From assembly GCA_030159075.1 (NCBI GenBank), contig BROG01000301.1, positions 1-64,000 on the forward strand: 64,000 bases of DNA, written 5' to 3'. Source of the DNA: Atrina japonica. Lineage: Eukaryota > Mollusca > Bivalvia > Pterioida > Pinnidae. The translations under genes and the position numbers were made by a program. Shown here piece after piece: positions 47,262-58,973 of this stretch (positions are counted from its first letter, which is position 1; each line of letters opens with the position of its first letter). Under the pieces are notes generated by a model. The model searched no databases. It worked only from the letters and a program-made list of their open reading frames with translations, and was not told the origin of the DNA.

Positions 47262-47320
47262 TCTTTTTTTGTTTTGATTTACGCCACACACAGCAATTTT
47301 CAGTTATATGATGGCGGTCA
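47262..47320 (-). mobile_element. SINE 3' fragment
   Basis: The complement of TTTACGCCACACACAGCAAT and TATATGATGGCGG corresponds to the 3' end of the SINEs at 17.5 and 51.26 kb. Confidence 0.55.
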
Positions 47321-47451
47321 AATGACCTATCGCTAAGTGTCTGACACATGGCTGTCCGTGTGCTTTTTTGACGTCATTCGATTGTAATGTCATAATCACA
47401 AAAGTGTTTGGCGGGCCATTAAATTGTGACGTCATAATCATGATAATTGAC

Positions 47452-47785
47452 GTATTATATATAACACGTGTGTTATCAACAGAGATGTATTGTATATAAC
47501 ACGTGTGTTATCAACAGATGTATTGTATATAACACGTGTTATCAACAGAGATGTATTGTATATAACACGTGTGTTATCAACAGAGATGTATTGTATATAA
47601 CACGTGTGTTATCAACAGAGATGTATTGTATATAACACGTGTGTTATCAACAGAGATGTATTGTATATAACACGTGTGTTATCAACAGATGTATTGTATA
47701 TAACACGTGTGTTATCAACAGAGATGTATTGTATATAACACGTGTGTTATCAAGAGAGACGTATTATATATAACATGCGTGTTAT
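47452..47785. repeat. 35-bp tandem repeat with a CACGTG in each unit
   Basis: The unit is GTATTGTATATAACACGTGT followed by GTTATCAACAGAGAT. Nine CACGTG copies are seen, plus a degenerate tenth (ACATGCGT). ATAACAC/GTGTTAT makes each unit nearly palindromic. Two units lack GAG and are 32 bp. Confidence 0.92.
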
Positions 47786-48256
<471 letters not shown>

Positions 48257-48816
48257 CAACCGGCCCAATTGACCTATAAGTCACCACTGAAAGATAATGA
48301 AAACGTATATGTATATTTAATGTATATCCAGATTCAAATCGGTAGTAATGCGGTTAAGTTCTGAAGTGTTTCATGTCCTATTTTGTGTTACATCAAACTT
48401 GACATCGATTTAGAATTTGATTTCTCTGTGGGAGATTGTTGTTATTATAACTCCATTTCTCTGTTCGATTTCAGTTCTTTTGTATTAGCCTTGTCACTTT
48501 CATTTTGACGTTGATATGTTAATTTATCTGTAAATCACAGAAAATACACATCGTGATTGTTTTGTTGAATGCTTGTCGTGAAATTTCATTATTTACTTAG
48601 TTACTATGTACCTGGGAAAATAAATTAAACAAAATTGAACTATACCTCGTCATATGCTGTCGATTCAAATTTCACATCACGTAATGAAATATTTCGAAAT
48701 ACATGTACATGCCATAGAATTGCAATTGCACAATATCATCTATTCTGGCTTTGTCCATTGAATTGATAATCGAATATTTCGAATATTTCGCAACAGGCTT
48801 TGTCCGTGGTGTAATT

Positions 48817-48818
<2 letters not shown>

Positions 48819-48854
<36 letters not shown>

Positions 48855-48862
48855 ACACACAC

Positions 48863-48957
<95 letters not shown>
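48819..48957. repeat. Compound (AC)n(AT)n microsatellite
   Basis: AC units with one AT interruption to 48862, then AT units (one AC interruption) to 48957. The ORFs on both strands are artefacts. Confidence 0.97.
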
Positions 48958-48960
<3 letters not shown>

Positions 48961-49069
48961 CGCTGTATTTTCAAAAATGCCGAAAATCCTGACAATTTAC
49001 CATATCTTTTATTAGTTGTTTAGGTATATTGTTTACATTTATTTTAAATAAAAGGATTTTAAATTGTAG

Positions 49070-49355
49070 TATTAATAACGATATAATTACTGATGCACAT
49101 TTCTGTTTCAGACCTTGTCGCCTGACTGTTTTGCTTTACAAATTTTTATAAACCACACGTTTAAAACAAGTTGATAACAAAAAAAAAGCGTTTGATTTAA
49201 TAGATCATTCTTTTTTATTTTCTTCATTTATCGAATTTGGTGTAGGTGTTAAAATGTCACGCATCATTAGGTATTTGTATGAAAATGTGAAGTGACATGT
49301 TAAGTTCAATAGTATGCTTAGTAATTATTTCAGCTCTAACTCTGGAAAAAAAAAA
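49070..49355 (+). pseudogene. LINE reverse-transcriptase fragment
   Basis: Conceptual translation across frameshifts gives ITDAHFCFRPC, KKAFDLIDHSFLF and FGVGVKMSRIIRYLYENVK. This matches RT motifs 2 to B of the I/Nimb-like family represented at 15.1-15.4 kb (SDAQFGFKQG, EKAFGSINRKKLL, KMFTIIKSLYNNIK). It has stops and indels and is clearly dead. Confidence 0.75.
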
Positions 49356-50095
49356 TTCATATATATCCTTTAATTATCTATACTCCAGTTCCAAAAATGC
49401 ATTGATACCATTCTTTTTTTTATATGATGGTAATTATTTATAAACCACATGAACCCAGTTATCTTTGTATATCAATTGTAATTGTGTATTGATTATGAAA
49501 TTGATTCATGTGATCAACACGTGAATGCTGTTCATACATGCAAGTGTAATACATTGAATGCATTCATATTATCATAAGCTGATGCGGTTAATGATATTAT
49601 ATTACTTTCATGAAATATTATGGGGTGTCCGGGTAGCGCAGTGGTTAGCGCACTCGCTTTTCACCAATGAGACCCGGGTTCGATCCTCGGATTGGGCAGG
49701 GAAGTATGTGAAATGGTTACCAACCCGGATACGCTCCTGTCCTTCGGACTGAGACAGTAAAAAACCGAGGTCCCGTGTCACAGTGAGTGTCTGCACGTTA
49801 AAGAACCCCCTCACTGCTCAATGGCCATAGGTGTCGAGCATAGGCCAAAATTTGAAGCCCTTCACCGGCATTGGTGACGTCTCCATATGAGTGAAAGATT
49901 CTTGAGTGGGACGTTAAACAACAATAAACAAACAAACAATGAAATATTATGTATAATAGTCACTTAAAAAATCAACTCACTCAATGTGTAATTATTTATA
50001 TGGAAATATTTATACATTTATGTAAATGATATAATAATCATGTACTGTTGTATATAATTATGAGCCGTCAGGCTAATAGCTAATAAACAATACAA
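49356..50095 (+). mobile_element. Probable LINE 3' end with a SINE inserted
   Basis: ATTATGAGCCGTCAGGCTAA at about 50058, followed by AATAAAC, parallels the 3' UTR of the LINE at 16.9 kb (GATGAGCCGTAAGACTTAAG). The sequence between the RT fragment and this tail is presumed deleted or diverged LINE, interrupted by the SINE at 49623-49938. Confidence 0.5.
49623..49938 (+). mobile_element. Full-length SINE with a Glu-like tRNA head and perfect 13-bp target duplication
   Basis: The head has GGGTAGCGCAGTGGTTAGCG (A-box) and CCCGGGTTCGATCCTCGG (B-box). The body includes CCGAGGTCCCGTGTCACAG, AGGCCAAAATTTGAAGCCC, TGAGTGGGACGTTAAAC and a tail of AAACA units. ATGAAATATTATG flanks it on both sides (49610-49622 and 49939-49951). 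The exact target duplication shows a recent insertion by LINE machinery. Confidence 0.93.
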
Positions 50096-51260
50096 TATAT
50101 ATATATATATATATTACGTCACTTACGCTAACTCACACTAACTTCTAGTCTTTGAACATTCTTAGATTAGGTTTATTTCACACAGACAAATGATAAAGGC
50201 ATTCCGTCATAACCATTATCAGATTAATTAATTGTACACTGGAAAATATTACTGATATTCCTTCTTTCTTACTGCCATTGTACGCGATATCGAGACGGGA
50301 ATCCATAATTATTTAATGCCATTTGTTAGTCTAAGGTCTTGTCAAAGTCGGCCAACATGACAAGTTACATAAATGCTTACTATGAACTCCTGACGCGTCT
50401 CTATGGACGCTTATGATCGTAATAAGAGGTCGAGTTCCAAATACTGACCCCTTTCGTAATTTGATTTTAAAATAGAGAAAATCAATTCCAGAATTAACGT
50501 ATATAATCTCCTTCATTTGTATGGCTACCTGGAAATCCAATAGACCATAGCTAATGGCGTAAATACTGTTATATAGATCTCGCAGTGTTTTTCTTGTTTC
50601 TATTTATCATGTTATAGAAACCAATTGATTTTAAATCACCAAACCATAAAATTGATAATATATATGCCACCGGTACTTGTAGACTGGATTGCCGTTCTTT
50701 TATACGACTGATTTTCGAATATCGTTTTAAAGACTTTTATTATGTAACCATAAACTGACTTTCTAGGTGCAAGTGTCATTGCTATATCGGTTTTCTCTGA
50801 TTAGTTCGTCTGCAGGTTAATGGAATCATGGTCATAATTAATAAGTGTTGATAAATTGTATTTAGAGTTAGCCTATTGTTCATGTTTAAAGGTGTTTTTT
50901 TTTTTAACTTTATTCATTTTACAACGATTAACAAAGTCGTATCGAAGTTAATTTTTATCAATGTTTCGTTAGCCCTTGTCTTGGCCTAAGGGATTGTTGT
51001 TGTGGGAGGGAACCAGAGTACCCGGAGAAAACCCACGTGACCGACATGGCGACCGCCATAACCTGTGGTCACATTTAGATTCACCCAGTCTATATGGTCC
51101 ATTGTCATGATCCAGGGGTGAACAAGTTAATGTTGCATGTTAGATAATTTTGAGCTTTGGATTCTGACAGTGGAACTTACCATTTTAAATGTGGCTACAA
51201 GGATAAATGTGTAAATGTTTTCTATTGTGAAATTAAAACTCATAATTTGTTGCATTGTTT
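50096..51260. other. Intergenic stretch
   Basis: A short AT run at 50096-50114. At 51003-51080, GTGGGAGGGAACCAGAGTAC, then CCCGGAGAAAACCCACGTG, resembles a SINE body seen elsewhere in molluscan repeats and partly at 60.03 kb. No gene recognised. Confidence 0.4.
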
Positions 51261-51261
51261 T

Positions 51262-51485
51262 TGTTTTGTTTTTGGTGTTGTTTAACGCCATACTCAACAA
51301 TTTTCATTTATATTGTGGCGGCCAGTTTGTGTTGGTGGAGGACAGAACTCTGTTACAAATGTACCCGGGAAGAGACCATCACCTTCCGGCAAGTGAACCG
51401 GTAAACTTTCTCACAAAATCAGCTTAGGTTCTAGCGAGACTTGACCCCGTAATGACCAGAAGTGAGAGACTTCATGATTAACTAG
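51262..51485 (-). mobile_element. SINE body, separated from its tRNA head by the pearl-like insertion
   Basis: The complement reads from GTCTCGCTAGAACC-type B-box sequence through the body to GAGTATGGCGTTAAACAACA. It stops in the anticodon region; the head continues at 53429. Confidence 0.75.
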
Positions 51486-53428
51486 AGGCTCCCAGGAGCC
51501 TGTATAGCTCACCTAGGTAGAGTTGTTGCAGAATGAAAATCAACAGATTGTCTAATGTTTAAATAAATGCTTGAAATTTAATACACAATATTTATTTCTA
51601 TCACAAAATTTCAATATTTCCTTTCAAAACTAAACCATATTTCAAAATTTTGAGACAATACATACCAAGTATCATCGACTATCTCTTAAAACCCATACAG
51701 GATATTATAATACTGTCATACCACTATCATACTGAGGGCATTCATACTTTTGTACAGCAACTGTTAAATTAACTTAATCATTTTTGTTTATATGTAAATT
51801 AAATTTGAACCAATTCCCATAGGGTCCAATGTTAAAATATCTTCTCCACTGACGGCCATCTTGGATTTTGTGTGGCCCTCAAAAACACCAATGTTGTAGG
51901 GGGCCACCCAAAGACTGTTGTCGGCCAAGTTTGGTTCCAATTGGCTTTGGGGTTTTAAAGAAAAAGATCTTTGAAATTGTTCCCATAGGGTCCAATGTTA
52001 ACCTATGTTCCCCGTTGGCGGCCATCTTGGATCAGGTGCAGACTTAAAAAAACAACAGTTTCAGAAGGTACCATCTAAGGACTACTATAACCAAGTTTGG
52101 TTCCAATTGGCTCACTAGTTTCAGAGAAAAATATCTTTGAACGTATTTTCCCATAAGGTCCAATGTTAAAATATGTTTTTACACTGGCGGCCATCTTGGA
52201 TTCGGTGTAGCACTCAAAAACCCCAATGTTGAAGGGGGCCATCCAAAGACTATTGTGGCCAAGTTTGGTTCCCATTGGCTAAAGGGTTTTAGAGAAAAAG
52301 ATCTTTGATATTGTTCCCATAGGGTCCAATATTAACCTATGTTCCCCGCTGGTGGCCATCTTGGATTAGGTGCAGACTTAAATAAACACCGGTTTCAGAA
52401 GATATCATCTAAGGACTACTGTGACCAAGTTTGGTTCCAATTGGCTCAGTAGTTTCAGAGAAAAATATCTTTGAACGTATTGTCCCATAAGGTCCAATGT
52501 TAAAATATGTTCTCCGCTGGCGGCCATCTTGGATTTGATGTGGCCCTCAAAAACCATAAAATTGTAGGGGCCATCCAAAAACTATTGTGGCCAGGTTTGG
52601 TTCCGATTGGCTAAAGGGTTTTAGAGAAAAAGATCTTTGATATTGTTCCCATAGGGCCCAATGTTAACCTATGTTCCCCGCTGGCGGCCATCTTGGATTA
52701 GGTGCAGATTTAAAAAAAAACCAGTTTCAGAAGGTACCATCTAAGAACTTCTATGACCAAGTTTGGTTCTAATTGGCTCAGTAGTTTCAGAGAAAAATAT
52801 CTTTGAATATATTTTCCCATAGGGTCCAATGTTAATCTATGATCCCCACTGGCGGCCATCTTGGATTAGGTGCGGACATGCCGGACACAATTTTTAAAGT
52901 AGACCACCCAAGGACTGTTGTGACAAAGTTTGGTTGCAAATGGCCCAGCGGTTTCTAAGGAGTTGATCTTTAACGAGAGAAAAAGATCTTTGATATTGTT
53001 CCCATAGGGTCCAATGTTAACCTATGTTCCCCGCTGGCGGCCATCTTGGATTAGGTGCAGATTTAAAAAAAAACCAGTTTCAGAAGGTACCATCTAAGAA
53101 CTACTATGACCAAGTTTGGTTCTAATTGGCTCAGTAGTTTCAGAGAAAAATATCTTTGAATATATTTTCCCATAGGGTCCAATGTTAATCTATGATCCCC
53201 ACTGGCGGCCATCTTGGATTAGGTGTGGACATGCCGGACACAATTTTTAAAGTAGACCACCCAAGGACTGTTGTGACAAAGTTTGGTTGCAAATGGCCCA
53301 GCGGTTGATCTTTAACGACGGACGGACGACGGACGACGACGACGCCGACGACGCCGACGCCGACGACGACGACGACGGACGCCAAGTGATGGCAAAAGCT
53401 CACATGGCCTTTTAGGCCAGGTGAGCTA
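51486..53428. mobile_element. Pearl-like / Helentron-type nonautonomous element with a 167-bp tandem core
   Basis: The left end has a hairpin, AGGCTCC-CA-GGAGCCT (51486-51501), followed by TAGCTCACCT (51505-51514). The right end has the complement AGGTGAGCTA (53419-53428) within a 31-bp hairpin (53397-53427). The core contains nine CGGCCATCTTGGAT-bearing units, then a (GACG)n-like microsatellite (about 53315-53382). The arrangement of terminal hairpins, a 160-170-bp tandem core and an ACGG-type microsatellite is that described for bivalve pearl elements. No ORF. Confidence 0.75.
51840..53320. repeat. ~167-bp tandem repeat, nine units
   Basis: CGGCCATCTTGGAT (or TGGCC variant) occurs at 51853, 52019, 52188, 52353, 52521, 52685, 52853, 53038 and 53206, a spacing of 164-169 bp with one of 185. 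Odd and even units differ slightly, suggesting dimers. The last two dimers (from 52624 and from 52977) are nearly identical, offset 353 bp, a recent duplication. Confidence 0.93.
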
Positions 53429-53468
53429 AAAACGAGATGCTCTAACCACTCGACCACGGGGACTCCCG
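53429..53468 (-). mobile_element. tRNA-like head of the SINE split by the pearl-like element
   Basis: The complement, GGGAGTCCCCGTGGTCGAGT then GGTTAGAGCATCTCG, is the A-box half of the head found at 17.34 kb. It continues the SINE at 51262-51485. Confidence 0.8.
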
Positions 53469-53503
53469 ATTTAATTTGAAAGTTGCATCCTGATTACTAC
53501 ACA

Positions 53504-53752
53504 CGGGCCTGGCTCAGTCGGTAGCGCGCTCGACTCTTGATCGTGAGGTCGTGAGTTCGAGTCCAGTCGGCGACAGGTTGGTTTCCTGTCCTGCGGATGA
53601 AACAGTAAAAACCGAGGTCCCGTGTCACAGAAGTTGTCGGCACGTTAAAGAACCCTCACTGCTCAATGGCCGTAAGTGCCGAGCATAGGCAAAATTTGAA
53701 GCCCTTCACCGGCATTTATTGACGTCTCCATATGAGTGAAAGATTCTTAGAT
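53504..53752 (+). mobile_element. SINE with a GCCTGGCTCAGTCGG-type head
   Basis: The head has CTGGCTCAGTCGGTAGCGCG and GTGAGTTCGAGTCCAG. The body is the same as in the 49.6 kb copy (CCGAGGTCCCGTGTCACAG, then TGAGTGAAAGATTCTT). The final AGTGGGACGTTAAAC is missing where a family B MITE begins. Confidence 0.85.
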
Positions 53753-53754
53753 AT

Positions 53755-53905
53755 AAGGAGGAATTTAAAATGAAAGCAAAATTTTCAAGCTAAATAATTG
53801 AAGCATGGATAAACACGCCATCCATGAGATTATTGCGATTTAGGGCGAATTTAAGACGGGCTGAATATTTCCTTTTTCGTAAAAGAGCGAAAATAACCAG
53901 GAACA
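53755..53905. mobile_element. MITE family B, copy at the SINE end
   Basis: GAAAGCAAAATTTTCAAGCT, then GGGCGAATTTAAGACGGG and GAGCGAAAATAACCAGGAAC match the other copies in reverse orientation. The left terminus is not clear because it abuts the SINE. Confidence 0.6.
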
Positions 53906-54209
53906 AAAATGTCCAGATAAGGCAGTATTAATACAGGTATGTACTGTAAGAGCCTTTACAGGAAGAAAAAAGAAGGTGGAACTATCGACGTTTCATTACT
54001 TACTAATGAAGTTATCCCTTGGGGATATAAATATTTAATAATGTTTTATAGTCTCATTCTTTTTCTCTTGACTTTCGGCCATCTGGCCTTGTTCAGCAGA
54101 TCACATTTGTGAAATCCATATTTTTCATTTTGTTATAATGCTTGATTAATCGTTTCAAGTCGATGCGTTTATATTCAACTCATCAATTAATTAAAGCCGT
54201 AAATATATA

Positions 54210-55698
54210 CTAGCGGAAAAAAGAAACTGTGTAGTTTAGTAATTTCATTTATAGATTCATATACAAAATATTATGGTGCATTATGTAAATCATTATTTAA
54301 TATAATGCATTGTCTTTCAATTCAAACATCAAATCACGAATTATCTCCATCATGGTTGATACGAACAGCCACTGAAAGTAAGGGGGTGCAAAAAAGTTTC
54401 ACAAGTTTAATAGCGTGTATGACCGCCATTTGCACCGATGCATTCTTCACAACTACGGCACACTGAACGAATAGGGTTATGCAGAAATGCCTTGAGAATG
54501 TTCCGCCATATGCGCAATAAAGAACGACGCAAAGCATCCAACGTAGCAGGGGGTTTGGCTCTTGACGTAGACGTCGTTCCATTTCATCCCAAATATGTTT
54601 TATAGGCGATAAATCCGGTGATATCGCAGGCCAGGGTAGCACATTAACGTTTTGCTGATGTAGATAGTCACTAACAACGTATGGAGTGTGCGGTCGTGCG
54701 TTGTCCTGCTGCAGAATGACGCTACGCTGGTTGTTGTGAATGAATGGAATGACGTGTTGACGTACAATCTCGTCACGGTAGCGTAGGCCGGTTAAATTGC
54801 CCTCCACTTTCACCACAGGGGTCCTTCCATGTGTTGTAATTCCACCCCTGACCCCAACGCTTCCTCTGCCGAATTGGTGAATAACGCAGGCGTCAATGTA
54901 GCGTTCTCCGGCAAAGCGGTAAGCCCAATCACGAAAGTCACTGCTGTCAAGATTAATTCTCGACTGGTCCGTAGACAAAACTCTGTTATTGAAATGATGA
55001 TGCCTCCTACACCACGCTTACCTCGCAACACGGTGAAGCCAGAGCAGAACAGGACAGATAGCAGGAAGTCGAGGTCAAATGTTGGCCTCTCGCAATCTGT
55101 TCCTTTGGTACGAGGACTTATCCGTTGATGCCAAGGGATGCTTCTAGCGGTCAAAGAAGCCGATTGAAATCGATTAAGCAAATCTGATATCCGTATATAC
55201 GTATCTTGACGACGTGACGTCAAACGTGACGTGTCCTGATCGTGGGCGGTCCCGAACGGTGCCATTTTGCTGATATTGTTTCCATAAAGCATTTACAGTG
55301 TTAATATGAACTCCAAACTGCCTTGCCACATTGCTTTGAGACATCCCAGCTTCCAGCATCCCAAGAGTACGCAAACGATCATTTTCAATCATGCAAGGCA
55401 TTTTCCAATCAAAATGTTATTCCAAAAACTAATGTTTTTCTGTTTCAATACATTGAATACTGTCAATGAATCCAAGAAATTCTAATCGATTACTAACCAC
55501 GTGTCGCTCAGGCTCGAAACTCAAGAAAAGCTTGCTGTGGCTTATCAAGGCGAATCAAACGTGATATTTAATAAATTGAGTACTCAAACACGCGTTAAGT
55601 ATATTAAATTATGCCTTTAAGAATAAAGAGCGATCAAAGAATACTTTTTATGTTTTTATTTAACTTTTTAAGTATACACAGTTTCTTTTTTCCGCTAG
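54210..55698 (-). mobile_element. Tc1/mariner DNA transposon, complete ends, dead transposase
   Basis: Perfect 24-bp terminal inverted repeats (CTAGCGGAAAAAAGAAACTG then TGTA, 54210-54233 and complement 55675-55698) are flanked by TA on both sides. The 1489-bp length is normal for Tc1-like elements. The transposase lies on the minus strand and is broken. Confidence 0.93.
54334..55401 (-). pseudogene. Tc1-type transposase pseudogene
   Basis: The N-terminus (55401-55174) has a helix-turn-helix (LRTLGMLEAGMSQSNVARQF, then VNALWKQYQQNG). A second frame (to about 55000) has SRRQDTYIRISDLLNRFQSA and SIPWHQRISP. A third frame (54978-54334) holds the catalytic domain: STDQSR (first Asp), GGGSV-like GRGSVGVRGGI, ILQQDNARPH (second Asp) and WPAISPDLSPIKHIWDE. 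At least two frameshifts separate these parts. The third catalytic residue, normally Glu in PIEH 34 residues after the second Asp, is Lys (codon 54598-54600). The enzyme would therefore be inactive even without the frameshifts. Confidence 0.9.
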
Positions 55699-56332
55699 TA
55701 TAGTATAGATGTTTTCCATAAGCGCTAGCATTTTTTTGCCAGAGTTAATTCCCTTCGGCGACCATATTGTATGGCAGCATATATATTTCCTTAATAATTT
55801 TACCAAATTATAAGAAGTATTGTTGTGAACGAATAGTTTAATTTTTGTTGGACAGAAATATTCATTTCAGGTCTTCATTAATCGAAACAACTCATTTTGA
55901 TGAAATTTATTGTCCCTTCAATAATACTATGTTATCCAATTTGTTAAGAAAATTTGACCTACAATATGGCTGACAAAGGGGAATAACTCTCACAAGATAC
56001 TGCTAATGGAAAACTATACTATATGCCCGCTTGCTTTAACTAGGCCTAATTGATGACTTGGATATAAGCAAACCGATTTAAACGACAAACGCGACGATTT
56101 CGGCTTTCCAATCGTAAATTTTCCACATTTAAGTAGTAATATCCCTCAGTCACCCGCATATGGAGTTTATATTTCACAAATGATCCGATATGCCAGGGCG
56201 TGTACAACATATGAAGATTTCATATACAGAGGTAAACTACTCACTGACAAATTATTGTCAACGTTCCGCAAATTTTACGGTCGGTATAATAGTCTTGTTT
56301 GCGACTACTCTGTTTCACTATATGAAATGTTG
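55699..56332. other. Intergenic stretch, no feature recognised
   Basis: AT-rich sequence with no ORF of recognisable content. Confidence 0.45.
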
Positions 56333-56595
56333 AGTTGCCTTTTCGTTGGCGGTTGTTGAGACGTCTGTACCAATTGTGACGAGGATACACTCCTCACGTA
56401 TTTCATTGGACTTGACTGTGGACTCACGGCGGGTGTGACCGGTCGACAGGGGATGCTTACTCCTCCATGGCACCTGATCCCACCTCTTGGTTTCCAGAGG
56501 TCCGTGTTTGTCCATTTTTACCGGAGTTGTATCCATGTCCTGGACATTCTATTGATTTATACTTTGGTATCTGAGATTTTTTATATTCGTAATAA
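56333..56595 (+). repeat. Dispersed repeat family D, copy on plus strand
   Basis: Closely similar to 7079-7346 (GAGTTGCCTTTTCGTTGGCG through TTTTATATTCGT). A TAATATGGTGTAAAGG-containing segment follows and is repeated beyond the adjacent SINE. Confidence 0.78.
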
Positions 56596-56673
56596 TATGG
56601 TGTAAAGGATAAGTCATTACTGCCTGTCAATTGATCACTTTCACATCAAGTACACTTAATGGCGTCAGTTCGT

Positions 56674-56942
56674 TTGTTTATTGTTGGTTAACGTCCCACT
56701 CAAGAATCTTTCACTCATATGGAGATGTCACCAAATGCCGGTAAAGGGCTTCAAATTTTGGCCTATGCTCGGCACTTACGGCCAGTGAGCAGTGAGAGTT
56801 CTTTAACGTGCCGACATATATTGTGACACGGGACCTCAATTTATACTGTCTCATCCAAAGGACAGGAAACCAATCTAACGCCAGTTGGACTCGACCTGAC
56901 GATCAAGAGTCGATTGTGCTACCGACTGAGCCAGGCTGGCTC
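56674..56942 (-). mobile_element. SINE with GCCTGGCTCAGTCGG-type head and perfect 12-bp target duplication
   Basis: On the minus strand the head has CCTGGCTCAGTCGGTAGCAC and GGTCGAGTCCAAC, followed by the common body and GAGTGGGACGTTAACCAACA. GCGTCAGTTCGT flanks it at 56662-56673 and 56943-56954. It sits inside one copy of a ~77-bp direct duplication (56600-56673, 56955-57040). Confidence 0.92.
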
Positions 56943-57129
56943 GCGTCAGTTCGTAATACTATGGTGTAAAGGTAAATCATTACACCGTCAATTGAGCACA
57001 TTCACATCAAGTACAGGCAATGACGTCAGTCCATAACGCAGGTAAAATTCTGTCTTGTCTCACCTCACCTAAAGCTGGTTCAGAACAAAATGGGTTGACC
57101 AGTCTCTGAACAAAATTGGATTATTTATT

Positions 57130-57409
57130 GTTGTTTGTTTCATTGCTGTTTTACAAATAAGAATTTTTCACTGATCAGCTTTAAGTGAAGTGCCAAAAAT
57201 TTTAACTTTCCGCTATTGCAGCGAGGGTTCTTTAATGCGCAACACTTACCGTGACACGTGACCTTGATTTGGTGTCACTTTTATTTTGTCAACCGATTTG
57301 CAAAGAAACGGTCATTAACTTTAGGTTTAAAGTGTAATCCAGTACAGAGAATTGAACTCTGCTTGAAAGTTGGGCGTTTCATCACTTATCCATCACAAGC
57401 AGTAAACAA
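57130..57409 (-). mobile_element. Degenerate SINE related to 21.1 kb
   Basis: The plus strand shows GGGTTCTTTAATGCGCAACA, then GTGACACGTGACCTTGATTT and GAATTGAACTCTGCTTG, parallel to 21.19-21.37 kb. The head is strongly decayed. Confidence 0.6.
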
Positions 57410-58973
57410 AGTTGAAGAACAATAAATCAGCATTCTGTATACTGAGAGGCGACATTTGTAAACAAGAAATTGATTATATTAATAATGTCAACTTTACAGA
57501 TGCTGGCAGAGTTTCAAAAAATTTGATTCACCAATAATTAATATAGTCATTCAATGCATTGTTTTAAGGACCTACATATCAAATAAAGATACAAGAAATG
57601 ATGCGAGTGAAAGTCACAAGATATCTAAACGGGTTAGGACCGAACTTCACTGGACTGGACTGGATATGTGGGTTCAGATCACAAGTGTATATACACAAGT
57701 GTACAAAAGAGATATACACTTATTTCAGACTTTATATCATTTTATTCCTGAACAGAAATTTCTGATACAGACAATGTTTTAAGGTGTTCTCTCTCATGTT
57801 TGACCACATAAAATCCCAAGGACTATAACTGAGCTTACAAAACATAGGTCAAATGTTGTGACCTCGATACCAAAAACAATATTTAAAGACAAATATATTT
57901 TATGTAGATTTTGAGCAATCTTTAGTTGAAATTTTCAAATTAAGCTGTGACCTTGACCTTTGATCTGAAGAAGCATCACACAAATCTTCAACACTAGTCT
58001 AACTTATATAATAAATGAAACTTTTTTGGATTTTTAGCTATCATGGGTTGAAATTTTCAAATTGAGTTTTGACCTCGACCTTTGTCTAATGACCTTGAAA
58101 TTCAAAACAAATATTTTTCAGCATATTTCCTTCAAATGTTTCGTATATGCATATACTAATAGTTTATAGATCATCTATATTTCTCAATTTTCATCAAGAA
58201 TGCAAATAATTATAGAAAAAAAGAATCCATAGAATTCTCCAATAACAGCACATTAAGGGAAGAAAGAAAGCAAGAAACAGACAAATAAAAATAAACAACA
58301 ATGACAACAAAATCAACAAATTGATATCAAAATAGAATTTTATTTATATGTATTTCACTGAAAATTATCTATCAATGTGAAAATGTGAAAAAATACTGTG
58401 ATATATATTCCCATAAATTTGTTTTAAAGATTTACCAGTTCATTTAAAGGGGGAAATTTTCTTGTTCACATCCTATACCAGGATAACATACACTCATTAA
58501 AATATGTGGGAAGTATCCTTGCATCACATTTGTTTTAACCATGTGACAGTTTAAACAATCTTTAGCTTTAAAAAATCACAGATATCATAAGTAGCCTGTA
58601 ATTGTCTAGGATACAATGAAAAAATCTGGTGAATATTGGACCAACACTGACACCTGGAAATCAAGAAGTGGGATCAGGTGCCCTGGATGAGTACACATCC
58701 CCTGTTAGAATTAAAATGATGACAGCAAAGTGATTAACCACTTTATGATTTCAGATATGATAGATTCTCCGTCACGGAGAGCCTTAGTTTTAAGCTTTGA
58801 CATTGAAGAAGTTTCTCCCTTGTATTATGGTTCCTATAAAATTCCCTAAAAGAAGGGGCTGATTTATTACACTGTAACCTATATATCTTCAATACAAATG
58901 TTAATACATCATAAAATGAATTAGCTGCATTTTGACAATTCCTAAAGCCTCGGCACCTCTGTGTCCATCTAAC
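57410..58973. other. Intergenic stretch with a decayed tandem repeat and a repeat D remnant
   Basis: Near 57925-58090 two diverged copies of TTGAAATTTTCAAATT then TTTTGACCTCGACCTTTG lie about 115 bp apart. 58660-58712 (AAGTGGGATCAGGTGCCCTG, then ACACATCCCCTGTTAG) is a minus-strand remnant of repeat family D. No gene is seen. Confidence 0.45.

Noticed and set aside
49633..49700. tRNA genes
   Set aside because: The tRNA-like A- and B-box sequences here and at 17.3, 21.4, 53.5, 56.9 and 60.4 kb continue into SINE bodies; no free-standing tRNA fold was seen.
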